Positions 46,979 to 57,893 of a DNA stretch of 64,000 nt are shown here, one piece after another (positions within the stretch are counted from its first letter, which is position 1; each line of letters begins with the position of its first letter). The notes beneath the pieces are model-generated. The model made no database searches, was not told the DNA's origin, and saw only the letters and a list, made by a program, of their open reading frames with translations. A program made the position numbers and the translations under genes. The stretch comes from Strigamia acuminata. Lineage: Eukaryota; Arthropoda; Chilopoda; Geophilomorpha; Linotaeniidae. The stretch spans positions 11,474,186-11,538,185 of the forward strand of contig OX442317.1 in NCBI GenBank assembly GCA_949358305.1, written 5' to 3'.

Positions 46979-48707
46979 GGTGCATTCAAAGTTAAAATCC
47001 AAATTTGACTTATCATAATCTGAATTATCAATAATTCATATAAGTCATTTGGCTAAATTCCATACAAAGTGAACAATTATTTGGCTGATGTGACTGAAAT
47101 ATCTTACCAGTCACAGGAAATGATGTAATTTACATCACTGAAAAGATAATTCAATTGCAATAAGTGGCCTATTGATAAGTCACTCCAATCATGACTTATC
47201 AATAAGTGGCTGATGGAAAAATTCCTCCAATCATGGCTGAGCACATGAATTATTTGGCCACTGGAATAAGCCATTCAAGATGGATGCCCCCAGTCAGTCT
47301 ATCATGAAAAGAGGAATCCAGCAAGAAACTGGTCAAGGACTCAAGAAATGAGCAGTGCTCATTACCTAGCTGAACAGCCATACTTAGGCAAAAGCAAGGT
47401 TAGTAATTGCTGACATTTTTAAACACAAATTTATGTTTTCGAGCGCACGCCGATCGTACGATTGCCAGGGCCGCACATTTCCGACACGTTCGCGGCGTTG
47501 ACCGCTAATCGACGAGGAACGTCGCACGGACGTTCGCGGACAACGAGGAACGTCGCACGGACGTTCGCGAACAACGAGGAACGTCGCCGAAACGTTCGCG
47601 AAGGACGTGCCGTGCAGCACAGAATGCGCCCAGACGACGATTTGTACCATTTGGACTCGTGCGAGGCATTTTTGAACGTTTTGCATGTTTTTGGACGTTT
47701 TTTGGACCCAAATTTCGAGAGGAAAACACACGTGAAGTGTGGGAATCGATTTGGACACCATAGACCAGCGAAAATTGCGAATTTCGGACATTTTGACCAG
47801 AAAAATACACGTGAAGTGTGTGGATTGTTTCGGATATTTCAACCAGTAGAATTATGGATATTTTGGACCAGATTTTCAAGGAAAAGCACGTGAAGTGCAC
47901 CAGATGACTTCACAAACCTTTCAACTTCTTGAAAACATCATTTTTGAAGATTTTCTTGATTTATTTAAATTTTTGAATTTTTTTTTGAAATTTTTTTTGA
48001 ATTTATTCATTGAATATTATTGTAAACTAGCTTAGTGTTGTGTTAGCATTTTACTAACCTAATTATAAGAGCGCTACTAACCTTGCAAATATTGAACCTC
48101 GTTTGCATGTAATTTATGTTTTGAGCATTTCCACTGGGCAGTGAAAAACAGGGTAAAAATTGTGAAAAATCATGAAAAACTGGGTGAAAATTGTAAAAAA
48201 TCGTGAAAAACAAGATAAAAATTGTGAAAAACTCGGTAAATATCGTGTAAAATCGTGAAAAACGATAAAAATCATGTAAAATCGTGAAAAATTGGGTAAA
48301 AATCGTGTAAAATAATGAAAAACCGGTAAAAATCGTGTAAAATCATGAAAAACTGGGTAAAAATTATGTAATGTGAAAAACAAAGTAAAAATTGTGAAAA
48401 ATCATGAAAAACTGGGTGAAAAGGGTAAAAATCGTGACAAACTGGGTAAAAATTGTGAAAGCCTCGGTAAAAATCGTCAAAAACTGTGTAAAAATCGTCA
48501 AAAATCGTCAAAAATCATCGAAAACTGAGTGAAAAGTCTTGAAAAGCTTGTAAAAAATCATGAAAATAAGCAGATTATGAATTTTCAAATTTCGATTATC
48601 ATCTGATGATGTAAATTGCATCATTTCCTGTGACTGTTAAGTCAAATCAGTCAAATCAGTCAAATCAGTCATTTCAGTCAAATAATTCATTTGACTTTGA
48701 ATGCACC
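46979..48707. mobile_element. Non-autonomous DNA transposon with 14-bp TIRs and TA target duplication
   Basis: GGTGCATTCAAAGT at 46979 is matched by its exact reverse complement ACTTTGAATGCACC ending at 48707, and TA flanks both sides (46977-46978 and 48708-48709). A subterminal inverted block, AGTCACAGGAAATGATG, recurs near 47113 and, reversed, near 48630. The interior is made of short repeats: TGTCGCACGGACGTTCGCG-like units at 47490-47600 and GTGAAAAACTGGGTAAAAAT units at 48140-48540. No transposase is encoded. Confidence 0.85.
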
Positions 48708-48905
48708 TATTGTATCCTAAGTAAAAGCTTTTCTCGGTTTATACTCAAAACGGATATATTTTTTTAATGTTTATTTCAAACAGCAATGGTGAATTCAATT
48801 TTATTAAAAGATAAGGAAATTTAAAGAATTTCAATAAGCAAAAATAGGTTTGTGAAATCTTAAAATAAATAATAAAGTTATAATAAGATTAAATTAAAAA
48901 TGCTA

Positions 48906-49400
48906 CTATTCAAAAACAAAGTTGAGGGTATCTAATGCCTCAGACAACCCATGAACAACGTGGCTCTGTCCGACGTCCGACGAGCATTTAGGGCACTGAA
49001 ATACCCGTAAGTCGTCGTCATCATCCTGGGTTCTTCTCCAGATGTTGAGGCATTCCTCACAAGCCACAAGTGACGAACAGCAGGTACGATAGACAGGTCG
49101 TTGCATTTTGCCTAAAAAAAAATTATGCATATTTCATAAGAATAATTGAAAACAGTTACTTACCCAAGCATATTAAACACCTGAAGGTGTCGCAAATTTG
49201 CAATCGTTGCTCAAGCGTAAGAGGGGAAGATTCCATTTTTTCCGCTGTTTCCTTGAGCGCATCTTCTATAGCCGTTAACTTGGATCTCACTTCAGTCCTG
49301 AAGCTGTCAATTTCAGCAAATACATCTGTTGTACTGGTATTGCTGTCTCCCCTAATCGGTCGCACAGGTGTATCCAAGCGCCTAAATGAAAGGGGATTTA

Positions 49401-49432
<32 letters not shown>

Positions 49433-50362
49433 GTTATTGTTATTGTTATTTTTTACACTTACGGTCTTTTTTTCCTATTCTTTTGCGCTTTCAGTGCCTG
49501 AAACGCCTCTACTGTCATCAAGTTGATTTTCCGGCTGGCTGGTTTCCAATATTCCGGGACTAAAAAAAATTGTAAATTACTATTCAAATTTATTATTATT
49601 ATTACTGTTATTCTTACTTCTGGTTGCTGGCCCATCCATTATTTCTTGGCCCCTTGAATCTACCAAAACCATTTCGTCTTGTTCACTGAGATAGAATTGC
49701 ATCTTCTCCAAAACTGTGTCAACGGTGGTGTCATCTTCATTGAGACGAATGTGGTACGTTTGCACCTCACTTAATTCGCCATCATCTGCTGTGCAGAGCG
49801 TAACAACCCTAAATTTTTTATTTGCAGTTAGAATATGAATTGCATATATTTAAAGATTTAAATTTAACCTGGTGAAGGCTGTATTCGGTCTACTCCAGAC
49901 ATTTTGGCCAGAAGTTGATGCCAACGGTGAAGGCAATGATGATGGAAACGTCAACCTTAGGCTGGGCAGTGGTTGTGGTGCAGAAAATTTTGGAGTAAAT
50001 GCACCTGGTAGTGATGGCACACTTAACACCGGTCGTGATGGCATAGTCATAATCGCCGATGCGGGTTGTGTCGAATTGCCGTGTACACTGTACGTGTCTC
50101 TTGGCAAAAGCTCATCAACGTCGAACTTACCATCAGTATCGTTCGGAAAAAACTGACATCCAACTCTGTCTGTTAAAAACAGCGAGTTTTCAATTATCTG
50201 TGATTGAAAAAGATTTTAAATAAATTATTTGAACAACAAAACAAAAGAAATACCTTTATTTGCGATACTTACAGAAAACATCTTGCTTATACGGCTTGCA
50301 GTCATGTTATACACAGCCACATTAAAGGTTACTTCGTTACGTGTGAGAATGAATGAATCCAT
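48906..50362 (-). CDS. Six-exon RING-finger protein
   Basis: Exons 50362-50273, 50197-49869, 49808-49618, 49559-49463, 49381-49164 and 49111-48906 join in frame at good GT-AG sites, giving about 376 aa. An N-terminal domain (about 1-70) contains GCQFFPNDTDGKF. A Ser/Pro/Thr-rich linker is followed by a beta-grasp-like segment (TYHIRLNEDDTTVDTVLEKM, then VLVDSRGQE) and a short coiled coil (about 280-310). A C-terminal RING-type finger follows: FRCLICLGKM, TCCSSLVACEECLNIW and FQCPKC. RING proteins usually act as ubiquitin E3 ligases. The order resembles a class of invertebrate and fish RING proteins often found near mobile elements, a resemblance given from memory only. The start lies about 130 bp from the oppositely oriented 995-aa gene. 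Confidence 0.75.
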
Positions 50363-50492
50363 TGTTGAAACTGACAAAATTGAATGTTATAAACAGGTTG
50401 ATGAAGACGCAATTTTCCCACCTAATAAACCACTTATTTTCTTTTTTCATAAAAAAATAACTCTTATTTTCTTTAAGAAAACATTTATAAAT
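50363..50492. promoter_or_regulatory. Shared divergent promoter region
   Basis: The 130 bp between the RING start (minus) and the likely start of the 995-aa gene (plus) must hold both promoters. A TTTATAAATATGG stretch lies at the very end, too close to the plus-strand ATG to be an ordinary TATA box. Within it the plus frame is open but has a different composition. Confidence 0.4.
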
Positions 50493-53480
50493 ATGGAAAA
50501 TATAAGTTACAAACATATTCACCCTGTTTATTTACTTTTCGTAATGATATTAATCACGGCTCTTATTACCTTTATTATTTGGATTAGAAACCAAAACATT
50601 TATGTTGAAAATTTAAATTCTTTAATATTTGTTGACAAAAAAGTAAAAATATTCGATAAATGTCGATCAACATATGGCGACAACTTGGAGATAGACATAG
50701 ACGCAAGTAATGTTTTACGGTTACTGAAAATAGACATGATGAGTTCAAAATTGATACTTGACGAATATTGTGTAAAAAATGCAACTAGGTCTGCTTTAGC
50801 AACAGTGAATGATGATGGAAAATCCCTATTCTTTGACCATAAAACCATAGTATCAGGTAATACAATAAAAAATAATGTTTTAATATCTTGGGATTTGAAT
50901 GTGACATCAATAAAAAAAGCTATTCTTGGTGAAACATCAAAATATTCACAATTATTAATTACAGATATAACTGATGGGTATCAAACAAAATATGTTCCGT
51001 TAAAATACGAAAACACGGCTGCTAAAACATTGGAATTAACTAATAAATCAGGTGAATTGGAATTCACAAATCCGTCCAGTAATGTATTTATTGCTCATTC
51101 ATTAATAGATAATGCATTAAAAATAGCTCAATTTAATAACAAGACAATGAGAGATTTAACATTAATTAAACCAAATTTAAAACACATTGCACGTCAGAAT
51201 GTGAACATTGGATTTGAAGAAACAATTAAAAATTTTGTTCTATTTGATTACAATAAGCTATTTGCTTCTGTCGAACAAAATATGTTGATTTATAGTCAAA
51301 ATGGTTCTTTTCATGAAATGGAGAGAAGTGAGTTGTCTTCTAGTTTATGCAAACCTTTTTCAGTTTTAAATAAATGTTCCCATTCTTCTAAGGAATTATT
51401 ACTACATAAAGGCAAGCAATTAAGTTTGTTTTTGACTAACGCGTCAGATGAGGACACTCAACTTTATTTATCACAAACTACAGACACTCCACTTTATTTA
51501 TCACAAACTACAAACGCATTTGTATTCCGAGATCCATCTTTGTATGATTTGCAAACTACGTTTGAAGATAAACGATCAGGCTCTATTGTATTACTTGATA
51601 ATTCCAAACAATACATTAAAGAGTCTAGTTTGACCGTAGACCTCACTCATGGTGCCGAAGGAGACTTGCTAACATTAGATTCAGACAACAAGTTGATCTT
51701 ACAACCGACCACTCCAAACTTTGCAAACAAGAAACAGGCTGATAAAATAAATATAATTTGTATCAATATAAATACAAAAAATCTTCAAGAAATGGTCATA
51801 GGAGGTGGTAGCGACGTAAATATCATCTATGTGTTGGGAGTTAGTTTGAATGGGGTGATAACAGAGTTAATAAAGCTAAACTCAGTATTTTTTGCCTTAA
51901 ACGGAAATAAGATTGCATACAACAATGACATATGTTTGTTGTTTTGGAATAAATCAGTAAACAAGATGTCTCAATTTGAATTATCTATACCAAATACTAT
52001 TAGCAAAGGCATTTTACATATTGGAAGTCAGAATGAAATCAAAACATCAGAGATTAAAGGAATATTTAAAGATTTTACAGTTCATGACTTCACTGGTGAT
52101 ACCAATACGAAATTTTCCGTTCTACTTTGTAATGAAATTAATAAAACATTCATTGTAAATCTAAAAATTGAACTGCCGACACAGATTAATACAGCTTTAT
52201 CATATGTGCTTTGCCTGGAACAATCACGGTTGAATGTATTTCCTACTAGTAACTTCTCAAACGTTTACAAGATTAATCAATCATCTCTAAGCGCTTTGGC
52301 GTGTATATCAAATAATAAAAAAAAATTATCAAAATTATTAACAGGGCCACTTTCACCGGAAAGCCTTGGTAAAGGTTGTACATTGTTTTGTTATAATAAA
52401 ACAGGGGGTCAACATACTTGTACTTTTGTCAAAATAAACAGACGAAAAGATCTAAAAGTATTTAATGTAGTCACCTTATCTGAAGACAACAAAATTTTTA
52501 TTAAAACTGTTGAGAGTGTTTTTACGGAACAAATGATATTGCATGTTGCTTCATTAAACAACATGTTTTCGAATTGCTTTAATCAAAATTCGAATGATGT
52601 TTTGCTTTTTTTTGATTACAGTACAAAGACGATATTGGATGTTGCACCAACTCAAAACGATGTTAGCATTTCATTGTTAACATATAAGAAGGGTAATAAA
52701 TTACAGTCAGTCCCATGTATTTCAGGCGATGTAACTTCATTCTTAGGATTCAATACAACTGAAAAAAATTTTTCTTATGAAAATAATCAAATAATGTTGC
52801 TACAGAATATGGTACAATTACAACAAGATAAGAATTTTCGCTCATCAATGGTTTTACATGATACATCAATAAACAATTTATCTGCAGATAAGATATTACA
52901 ATTTCCAATAGAAAAACCGCGTGTTTCTTCAATGTTAGGTTATGACCTCTTATCAAGTAGTTTATCTTGGATTGTTATATCTTCATATCTGGATAATACA
53001 GGTGGAAATAAGCTGTTGGTTTTAAGGAGACACAACAGGTACATATACCTACCTTTAGGAGTAGAAAGTAAATATTATAATGATACGCCTAACATAACGT
53101 TAAAAACTTATAAAGATACTATACTTTTTTTACCTCAAGCTACAATTTATACTTCAAAAATGTCTGTACTGTTAGTCAATATTTATATCACAATAGACAT
53201 AGATCGGAGAGGCTTAAACAAGCATAATAACATGTACATTAAACTTGTGTGTAAATGTATACATGAGCTTAGTGAGCAAGAACAGTCTGTAATCATGCTC
53301 ATGAAGGAAGAAACCACATACACACAAAATATTTTTTTATTTAAGAAATTGGGATATGGTACAACTGTGTGTGATATTTCTATCAAAAGATGTTTTAATC
53401 CATATGATTTACCACCAGATAATTATCAGGAGAGAGAAATATTAGCACACGAAATACGATATTTTATTACCAGATTTTAG
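50493..53480 (+). CDS. Large type II membrane protein with repeated beta-motifs, 995 aa
   Basis: The frame is open from 50229, but the first ATG followed by an obvious signal anchor is 50493. Residues about 10-33 (PVYLLFVMILITALITFIIW) form one membrane span after a short cytosolic N-terminus, leaving about 960 residues outside or in the lumen. The ectodomain repeats a motif of three hydrophobic residues, aromatic or Leu, Asp/Asn and a polar turn (examples: FVLFDYN, SIVLLDNS, DLLTLDSDNK, VLLFFDYS, SMVLHDTS, SMLGYDLLSSSLSW). There are many Asn sites for glycosylation. The 1025-aa gene at 57894-60971 shares topology and motif, so the two look like paralogues. No introns. Length and topology suit a virion surface protein of a large arthropod DNA virus; I cannot name the orthologue. 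Confidence 0.65.
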   Translation: MENISYKHIHPVYLLFVMILITALITFIIWIRNQNIYVENLNSLIFVDKKVKIFDKCRSTYGDNLEIDIDASNVLRLLKIDMMSSKLILDEYCVKNATRSALATVNDDGKSLFFDHKTIVSGNTIKNNVLISWDLNVTSIKKAILGETSKYSQLLITDITDGYQTKYVPLKYENTAAKTLELTNKSGELEFTNPSSNVFIAHSLIDNALKIAQFNNKTMRDLTLIKPNLKHIARQNVNIGFEETIKNFVLFDYNKLFASVEQNMLIYSQNGSFHEMERSELSSSLCKPFSVLNKCSHSSKELLLHKGKQLSLFLTNASDEDTQLYLSQTTDTPLYLSQTTNAFVFRDPSLYDLQTTFEDKRSGSIVLLDNSKQYIKESSLTVDLTHGAEGDLLTLDSDNKLILQPTTPNFANKKQADKINIICININTKNLQEMVIGGGSDVNIIYVLGVSLNGVITELIKLNSVFFALNGNKIAYNNDICLLFWNKSVNKMSQFELSIPNTISKGILHIGSQNEIKTSEIKGIFKDFTVHDFTGDTNTKFSVLLCNEINKTFIVNLKIELPTQINTALSYVLCLEQSRLNVFPTSNFSNVYKINQSSLSALACISNNKKKLSKLLTGPLSPESLGKGCTLFCYNKTGGQHTCTFVKINRRKDLKVFNVVTLSEDNKIFIKTVESVFTEQMILHVASLNNMFSNCFNQNSNDVLLFFDYSTKTILDVAPTQNDVSISLLTYKKGNKLQSVPCISGDVTSFLGFNTTEKNFSYENNQIMLLQNMVQLQQDKNFRSSMVLHDTSINNLSADKILQFPIEKPRVSSMLGYDLLSSSLSWIVISSYLDNTGGNKLLVLRRHNRYIYLPLGVESKYYNDTPNITLKTYKDTILFLPQATIYTSKMSVLLVNIYITIDIDRRGLNKHNNMYIKLVCKCIHELSEQEQSVIMLMKEETTYTQNIFLFKKLGYGTTVCDISIKRCFNPYDLPPDNYQEREILAHEIRYFITRF

Positions 53481-54734
53481 TATATTAACTTTGTGACCAT
53501 TCTACCTTTTGATAGATAAATAACTTAGAACTAACTGAGACTATGTGCGCTAACTAAATTTACTAACATTTATACTGCCTACAATCATCTGGTTAAAGAT
53601 CCGGGCAAGCAAAGAATAGGGCTGGCTTTGCGCCGTGGCGAAAATGCATAAGGACGCTCTGAATTCTCTGCATTATCGAAATTTATTCAACCGAGGCTAG
53701 GAAGAAATGCAGTAAATAAACATTAGTTATTAATAATATTGGCACCTCCATCCACCTTTCCAGCTGGCAACAATATGGTGCAGTGATGGTTGGCTTACGC
53801 AGAGTCAAAGTAAACTACAAATTGTTTTTTTTTTTAAATCCATATATTTAAATCCTTTCAATAATATATAGTTGATAATCAATTTCAAAATAGCTTTAAA
53901 GTAGAATTTTGAAAAAAAAAAAAAATAAAAATAAAAAATTTAAATTTAAAACTTTTGTTAATTTAAACAAAAACATGAGGTAGCAATAGTTTTATTTACT
54001 AGTTTTAATATGTTTTGAATGCACTTGTTTTCAGCAATACATTTAAAAAAATACGTAATTAGTATTTGAAGAATGATTTGAGATGGTTAACAACTAAAGA
54101 TGGCAAGGGAACAGGTAAAATTCCAAAGCTTGCTAGTACAGGTTTCATTTAGGAGCTCACTTGACCCGCTTTTTGCTTACCAGCTTAACTGGCAAACTCA
54201 AGGTAGATAGGTAGTTGGCTGCTAGAAATTCCCGCCAAAATCTCTTTCAGAGTTCCTCACGAATCTGGTTGGCTGTCAATGTCACATGACCAAAACACCA
54301 GAAAGCTTGAAGCCGAGGGTGAGAAGCTCAGTTTAAAACAAAGCTTTCGATAAAAGCGGAGACGTTTTAATCGCTGTTATAAGTAAAGTAAGCTGTGAAA
54401 TTTTATCTAATTTCTTGTGTTTCCACCTTAACACATTTCAACATAGTCATTTCCTCAATGATATTGGCTAAAATAAAATACACAAATAAAATAAAGATGG
54501 GATAGTTCTAACATCTAATGGCACCAAATAACACTACATCACTACTATTTTATTATGCGAAGATATCACAAACCTCAGTTTGTCATGATGTTTGAAGAAA
54601 ATATGTAAAATTCAGAAAAAAAATGCCTTTTGTTTTCAAGATAAGAAAATAAAACACTTGTCGGGGTCAAAATTGACAGTTGGTGAGAGAGGGTTCATAA
54701 TTATAATATATTTATATAAAGATTAAAAAAAGAA
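53481..54734. other. Intergenic, no gene recognised
   Basis: AT-rich, unique by eye. No frame of interest except the one ending here at the small ORF. A TATATAAA lies at 54713-54720. Confidence 0.4.
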
Positions 54735-54842
54735 ATGCACTGTCATGTTTATATTTATGGCGTCATCAGCATTGCCGCATTTGTAGTAATTATTTTAGTC
54801 ATATTATATCTTTTATTTCGACATTCTAATTGTTCTGATTGA
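54735..54842 (+). CDS. 35-aa single-span membrane peptide
   Basis: ATG 54735 to TGA. Nearly the whole peptide is one hydrophobic span (VISIAAFVVIILVILYLLF) followed by RHSNCSD. The TATATAAA at 54713 is only 15 bp upstream, which is short for a eukaryotic TATA box but not unknown in viral late genes. Too short for homology by eye. Confidence 0.35.
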   Translation: MHCHVYIYGVISIAAFVVIILVILYLLFRHSNCSD

Positions 54843-55069
54843 ATGGGAACACACTATAGTCTCGAGGAATAAATATTAAAAAGTTGGTATAAGTATTGCA
54901 GGAATGTGGTAAATTTTCTAATTTGTTGAAGTAAAACTTAAATCCTTCATAATTATTACATATTTGCTTGATTTTTAATTATGTTAAATAGATGAACAAT
55001 TTGCCTTTTATCATGTGGGGATTTTCAAACGTGTTGCTTTATGAATTTCAAATCTGTTACATCGCAAAA

Positions 55070-55285
55070 AAAACAATTTTTACAAAATTCCTTTGTTTAC
55101 TCTACTTTTGAATAAAATGTCAATAATTTTTGTCGCGCTTTTTTTGAGAAATACCGAATTGCTTAAATTTCTTCATAAACATGAAATACTAAGAGAATAA
55201 AACCATTTTCATCCATTTTTTCAACCTTTTATGGCTTGGAATAAAAAATGACCCAGGTTGGGTGAGTAAGGGATTTCTTTTAGGT
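55070..55285 (-). repeat. Right copy of the 213-bp inverted repeat
   Basis: Reverse-complement homologue of 24778-24990. It ends about 160 bp upstream of the PIF-1-like start codon. Confidence 0.85.
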
Positions 55286-55446
55286 AGGTACTTTAAAAAC
55301 AATTAAAAAAGTCAGGAATTTTTAATACTTTATTTCAATGCTACAGACATGATATACTGTTGGTATCATTGGCTTTTCATTTATCTCTATGTAACAAATG
55401 GAACAAAGAAAAAATAAAGAAGAAAGAGTTACAGTCTCTAGCAATT

Positions 55447-57129
55447 ATGTTAAAATTACTTTTGTTCGTACTAACTATTGTTCTGATCATCTACTTGTTA
55501 ATAAATTTGCTTTTTAAACACCAGTTGTTGAATTGTGACGATTCGTTGTTAAGACAAAAAGATAATCAATTACCAATTCCATATAATTTAAAATACGTAT
55601 TTAATGAAGAAAATGGTTTTGAATGTTCAAATTTAACAAAATGCGATTTGAGGGATCCTAAATCATGTTTTTATTGCAACGGGACTGGGTTTAGATGTAA
55701 ACACTTTTCAAGTCCTGAGATCATGGAAGATTCCAGCATCAAATCTAGACGGTACACTATTCCGAAAAACAAACTGAAAACTGAAGGCTACTGTATAAAA
55801 CATCGCAGATGCAATCCACACACAGGCGATCGAATTTTGGTCAAACTGCCTGATGGATCGGTTGATTATATGTGTAAATGCAAACACCCCAAATTGGTAG
55901 ACAAAGCTAATCTGTTTGGAGATTGTAATTTGATAAAGGCTTGCGGAGTTAAAGGTATTCTAATAAATAAAAACAGTGGAAACCCGATCAAGTTGGGAAA
56001 TGAAGTAGACTTTGACCCTTACACAGAAGGTTCCTGCAAATGCCCAGACGGGTTGAAAAATCAGTTTACTGGAAACATTGGACCTGAATGTACACCGATA
56101 CACGTCAAAGAGTTAGCTGCTTGTCATAATAATACTTACATCGATAAAAAAATGCTATGTAATTGTCCGAAAGGCTATGTTTCGAGCAATCATTTTTCAG
56201 AACTAAAAAAAGTAGGTTATGTTCAAGATGTAGCTAATATTTTTACTAAACCCCAATGCATTCGCAAACCATGTCAATGGGATATCGTAATACCAAAAAA
56301 ATACAGTTTTGATAATTCCTTTGTCGAATCTATTGGGTGCGTGTGTGACTATAAAAAAGGCTGGGTTGGTGTTAGAATAGAAGAGCATTCAAAAAACTTC
56401 GATATCCTTAGCTGGGTGGATACGACCCATTATAATGCGTGTGTACATATAGCAACAACAGATGCTGGTCGTCCTCACGAATCACTTACATTTTTTTATT
56501 GGAAGCAAGGAATTTTCACCAAACATAAATACAACGAAGAGGATCTAAATGACTGGGTTTTTGATATCATCGTTAATAATCACCCCAATAAATCATCGCG
56601 AGATGAAGAGAGACATAGGCGCCGAGAGACGTACGGCAAATTTGCTGATAAGTTTGAACATGAAAGTATATGGATTCTCGAGCAACTATACAATGATGGT
56701 GTGACTCCATATTCCCCCGAATGCTATTACATGAAAGCCATAAATAAATACCACACAAAAGGAGATAAGATTAAACTCACAACTTATCGCAATGAGACCG
56801 GGTTTAATGTGAGTTTATTTGCAGACTGGACTAATTCCAGCAACACAGTTTTAAATATAGGAAAATGTGAGAACAAGCACCCAATGCAAGTTTTATGTTT
56901 CACTGGTAACCGATATATACATATGTTTGTATTAAATCCAAACGCAGTGAGAAAACATGTCAAAAGCGGTGATCCACCCAATTACGGATCTATTAAAATA
57001 ATCGAATTCGATGATAGGATTGAAATCCAAAACACCTATAAAATTCTTCCCTTCAAAGCTGAGATGGCGCTTCAAATGGTTGACGTTCCTTCTAAAGGAA
57101 CATGGGGTTTCTGGAGTGAAAATCCGTAA
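55447..57129 (+). CDS. PIF-1-like Cys-rich membrane protein (viral entry factor type)
   Basis: The frame is open from 55360 but ATG 55447 starts a clean signal anchor, MLKLLLFVLTIVLIIYLL, giving 560 aa. After it come Cys clusters: CDLRDPKSCFYC near residues 53-64, then paired C-x-C turns (CKCKHP, CKCPDG, CNCPKG) and CQWD, spread over about residues 45-295. The remaining half is a mixed domain with no span. N-anchor plus C-x-C-P-x-G repeats and this size fit PIF-1, the per os infectivity factor used by baculoviruses, nudiviruses and related arthropod DNA viruses in gut entry. PIF-2 has related features, so the exact member is open. No introns. The frame is uninterrupted, so the gene is either recent or under selection. 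An EGF-like host protein is the main alternative. Confidence 0.6.
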   Translation: MLKLLLFVLTIVLIIYLLINLLFKHQLLNCDDSLLRQKDNQLPIPYNLKYVFNEENGFECSNLTKCDLRDPKSCFYCNGTGFRCKHFSSPEIMEDSSIKSRRYTIPKNKLKTEGYCIKHRRCNPHTGDRILVKLPDGSVDYMCKCKHPKLVDKANLFGDCNLIKACGVKGILINKNSGNPIKLGNEVDFDPYTEGSCKCPDGLKNQFTGNIGPECTPIHVKELAACHNNTYIDKKMLCNCPKGYVSSNHFSELKKVGYVQDVANIFTKPQCIRKPCQWDIVIPKKYSFDNSFVESIGCVCDYKKGWVGVRIEEHSKNFDILSWVDTTHYNACVHIATTDAGRPHESLTFFYWKQGIFTKHKYNEEDLNDWVFDIIVNNHPNKSSRDEERHRRRETYGKFADKFEHESIWILEQLYNDGVTPYSPECYYMKAINKYHTKGDKIKLTTYRNETGFNVSLFADWTNSSNTVLNIGKCENKHPMQVLCFTGNRYIHMFVLNPNAVRKHVKSGDPPNYGSIKIIEFDDRIEIQNTYKILPFKAEMALQMVDVPSKGTWGFWSENP

Positions 57130-57618
57130 ATGTAATAACGGAGACATTTTAAAAATATGATATGATATACCGCTGTGCGGGTTATTTCCGGAGATTATGA
57201 GATCACGAGTAGATAGACCCCCTAATAGCCGGTTGTTAGTGATTGTGTTGCAATTCCGAATCATTTAAATTGGGTTTATATGTTTCAGTACTGTATTTGT
57301 TTAAGGTTGGGTGTTTGTCTTATTGTAATTTATAAATACACTGCCCAACTTCCTTTAAGAATTATCAAAAGTCATGATAAAGTTAATTCTGAAGCACACA
57401 CTTTTGTACAAAACACATTTTCTTTACGATTTGGCATTTTTAGTTTGCATTACATCTGTGAAAACTGGCGTTTTACTCCAAGTTCACATTCCCTTTACTG
57501 TGTCAGTCAGTCATTTGTTTGTTATTTTTATATTCAATATTGTTTACATTTAATATTTGTTCTTTATAAAATTTTATTATAATAATTTAGTGTCAATATT
57601 AACCTTCATTTATATCTT
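57130..57618. other. Intergenic, no gene recognised
   Basis: Region downstream of the PIF-1-like gene. A 100-codon plus-strand frame (57280-57582) is rich in Cys/Tyr/Leu and looks like chance AT-rich coding. Confidence 0.4.
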
Positions 57619-57885
57619 TTAAATAATTGGATTAGATTTGTTGTTACTCAACTCGGTTTCAGCTCCCCACTTTGGAACACAGCTGAAGCCAATTAACAGA
57701 TTAGTGTTGCTCCAATAGGAGCTCCTCTTGTATACATTTTTGGAAACAATTAAGTTTAACCCAGTGAATATGCAGCTCGTTTCAATTTTTTTCAAATTTA
57801 CATTTCCAATTCCAAGAAGCCAGAAACTTTTAACAATACCAACTGAACGCTTGGAATCAACAACATCGGACACACATTTAAACAT
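57619..57885 (-). CDS. Hypothetical 88-aa protein just downstream of the 1025-aa gene
   Basis: ATG 57885 is 8 bp beyond the stop of the 1025-aa gene and on the same strand, so it may be a second cistron or a chance frame. Mixed composition with a few Cys. No family. Confidence 0.25.
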   Translation of the reverse strand: MFKCVSDVVDSKRSVGIVKSFWLLGIGNVNLKKIETSCIFTGLNLIVSKNVYKRSSYWSNTNLLIGFSCVPKWGAETELSNNKSNPII

Positions 57886-57893
57886 ATTTCAAA

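Noticed and set aside
47384-47900. ORFs of 131-152 codons at 47.4-47.9 kb
   Set aside because: They lie inside the TA-flanked repeat element and read through its tandem repeats in several frames.
50229-50492. N-terminal extension of the 995-aa protein to 1083 aa
   Set aside because: The frame begins at a TTG, overlaps the first exon of the opposite RING gene, and the extra residues precede a proper signal anchor at 50493.
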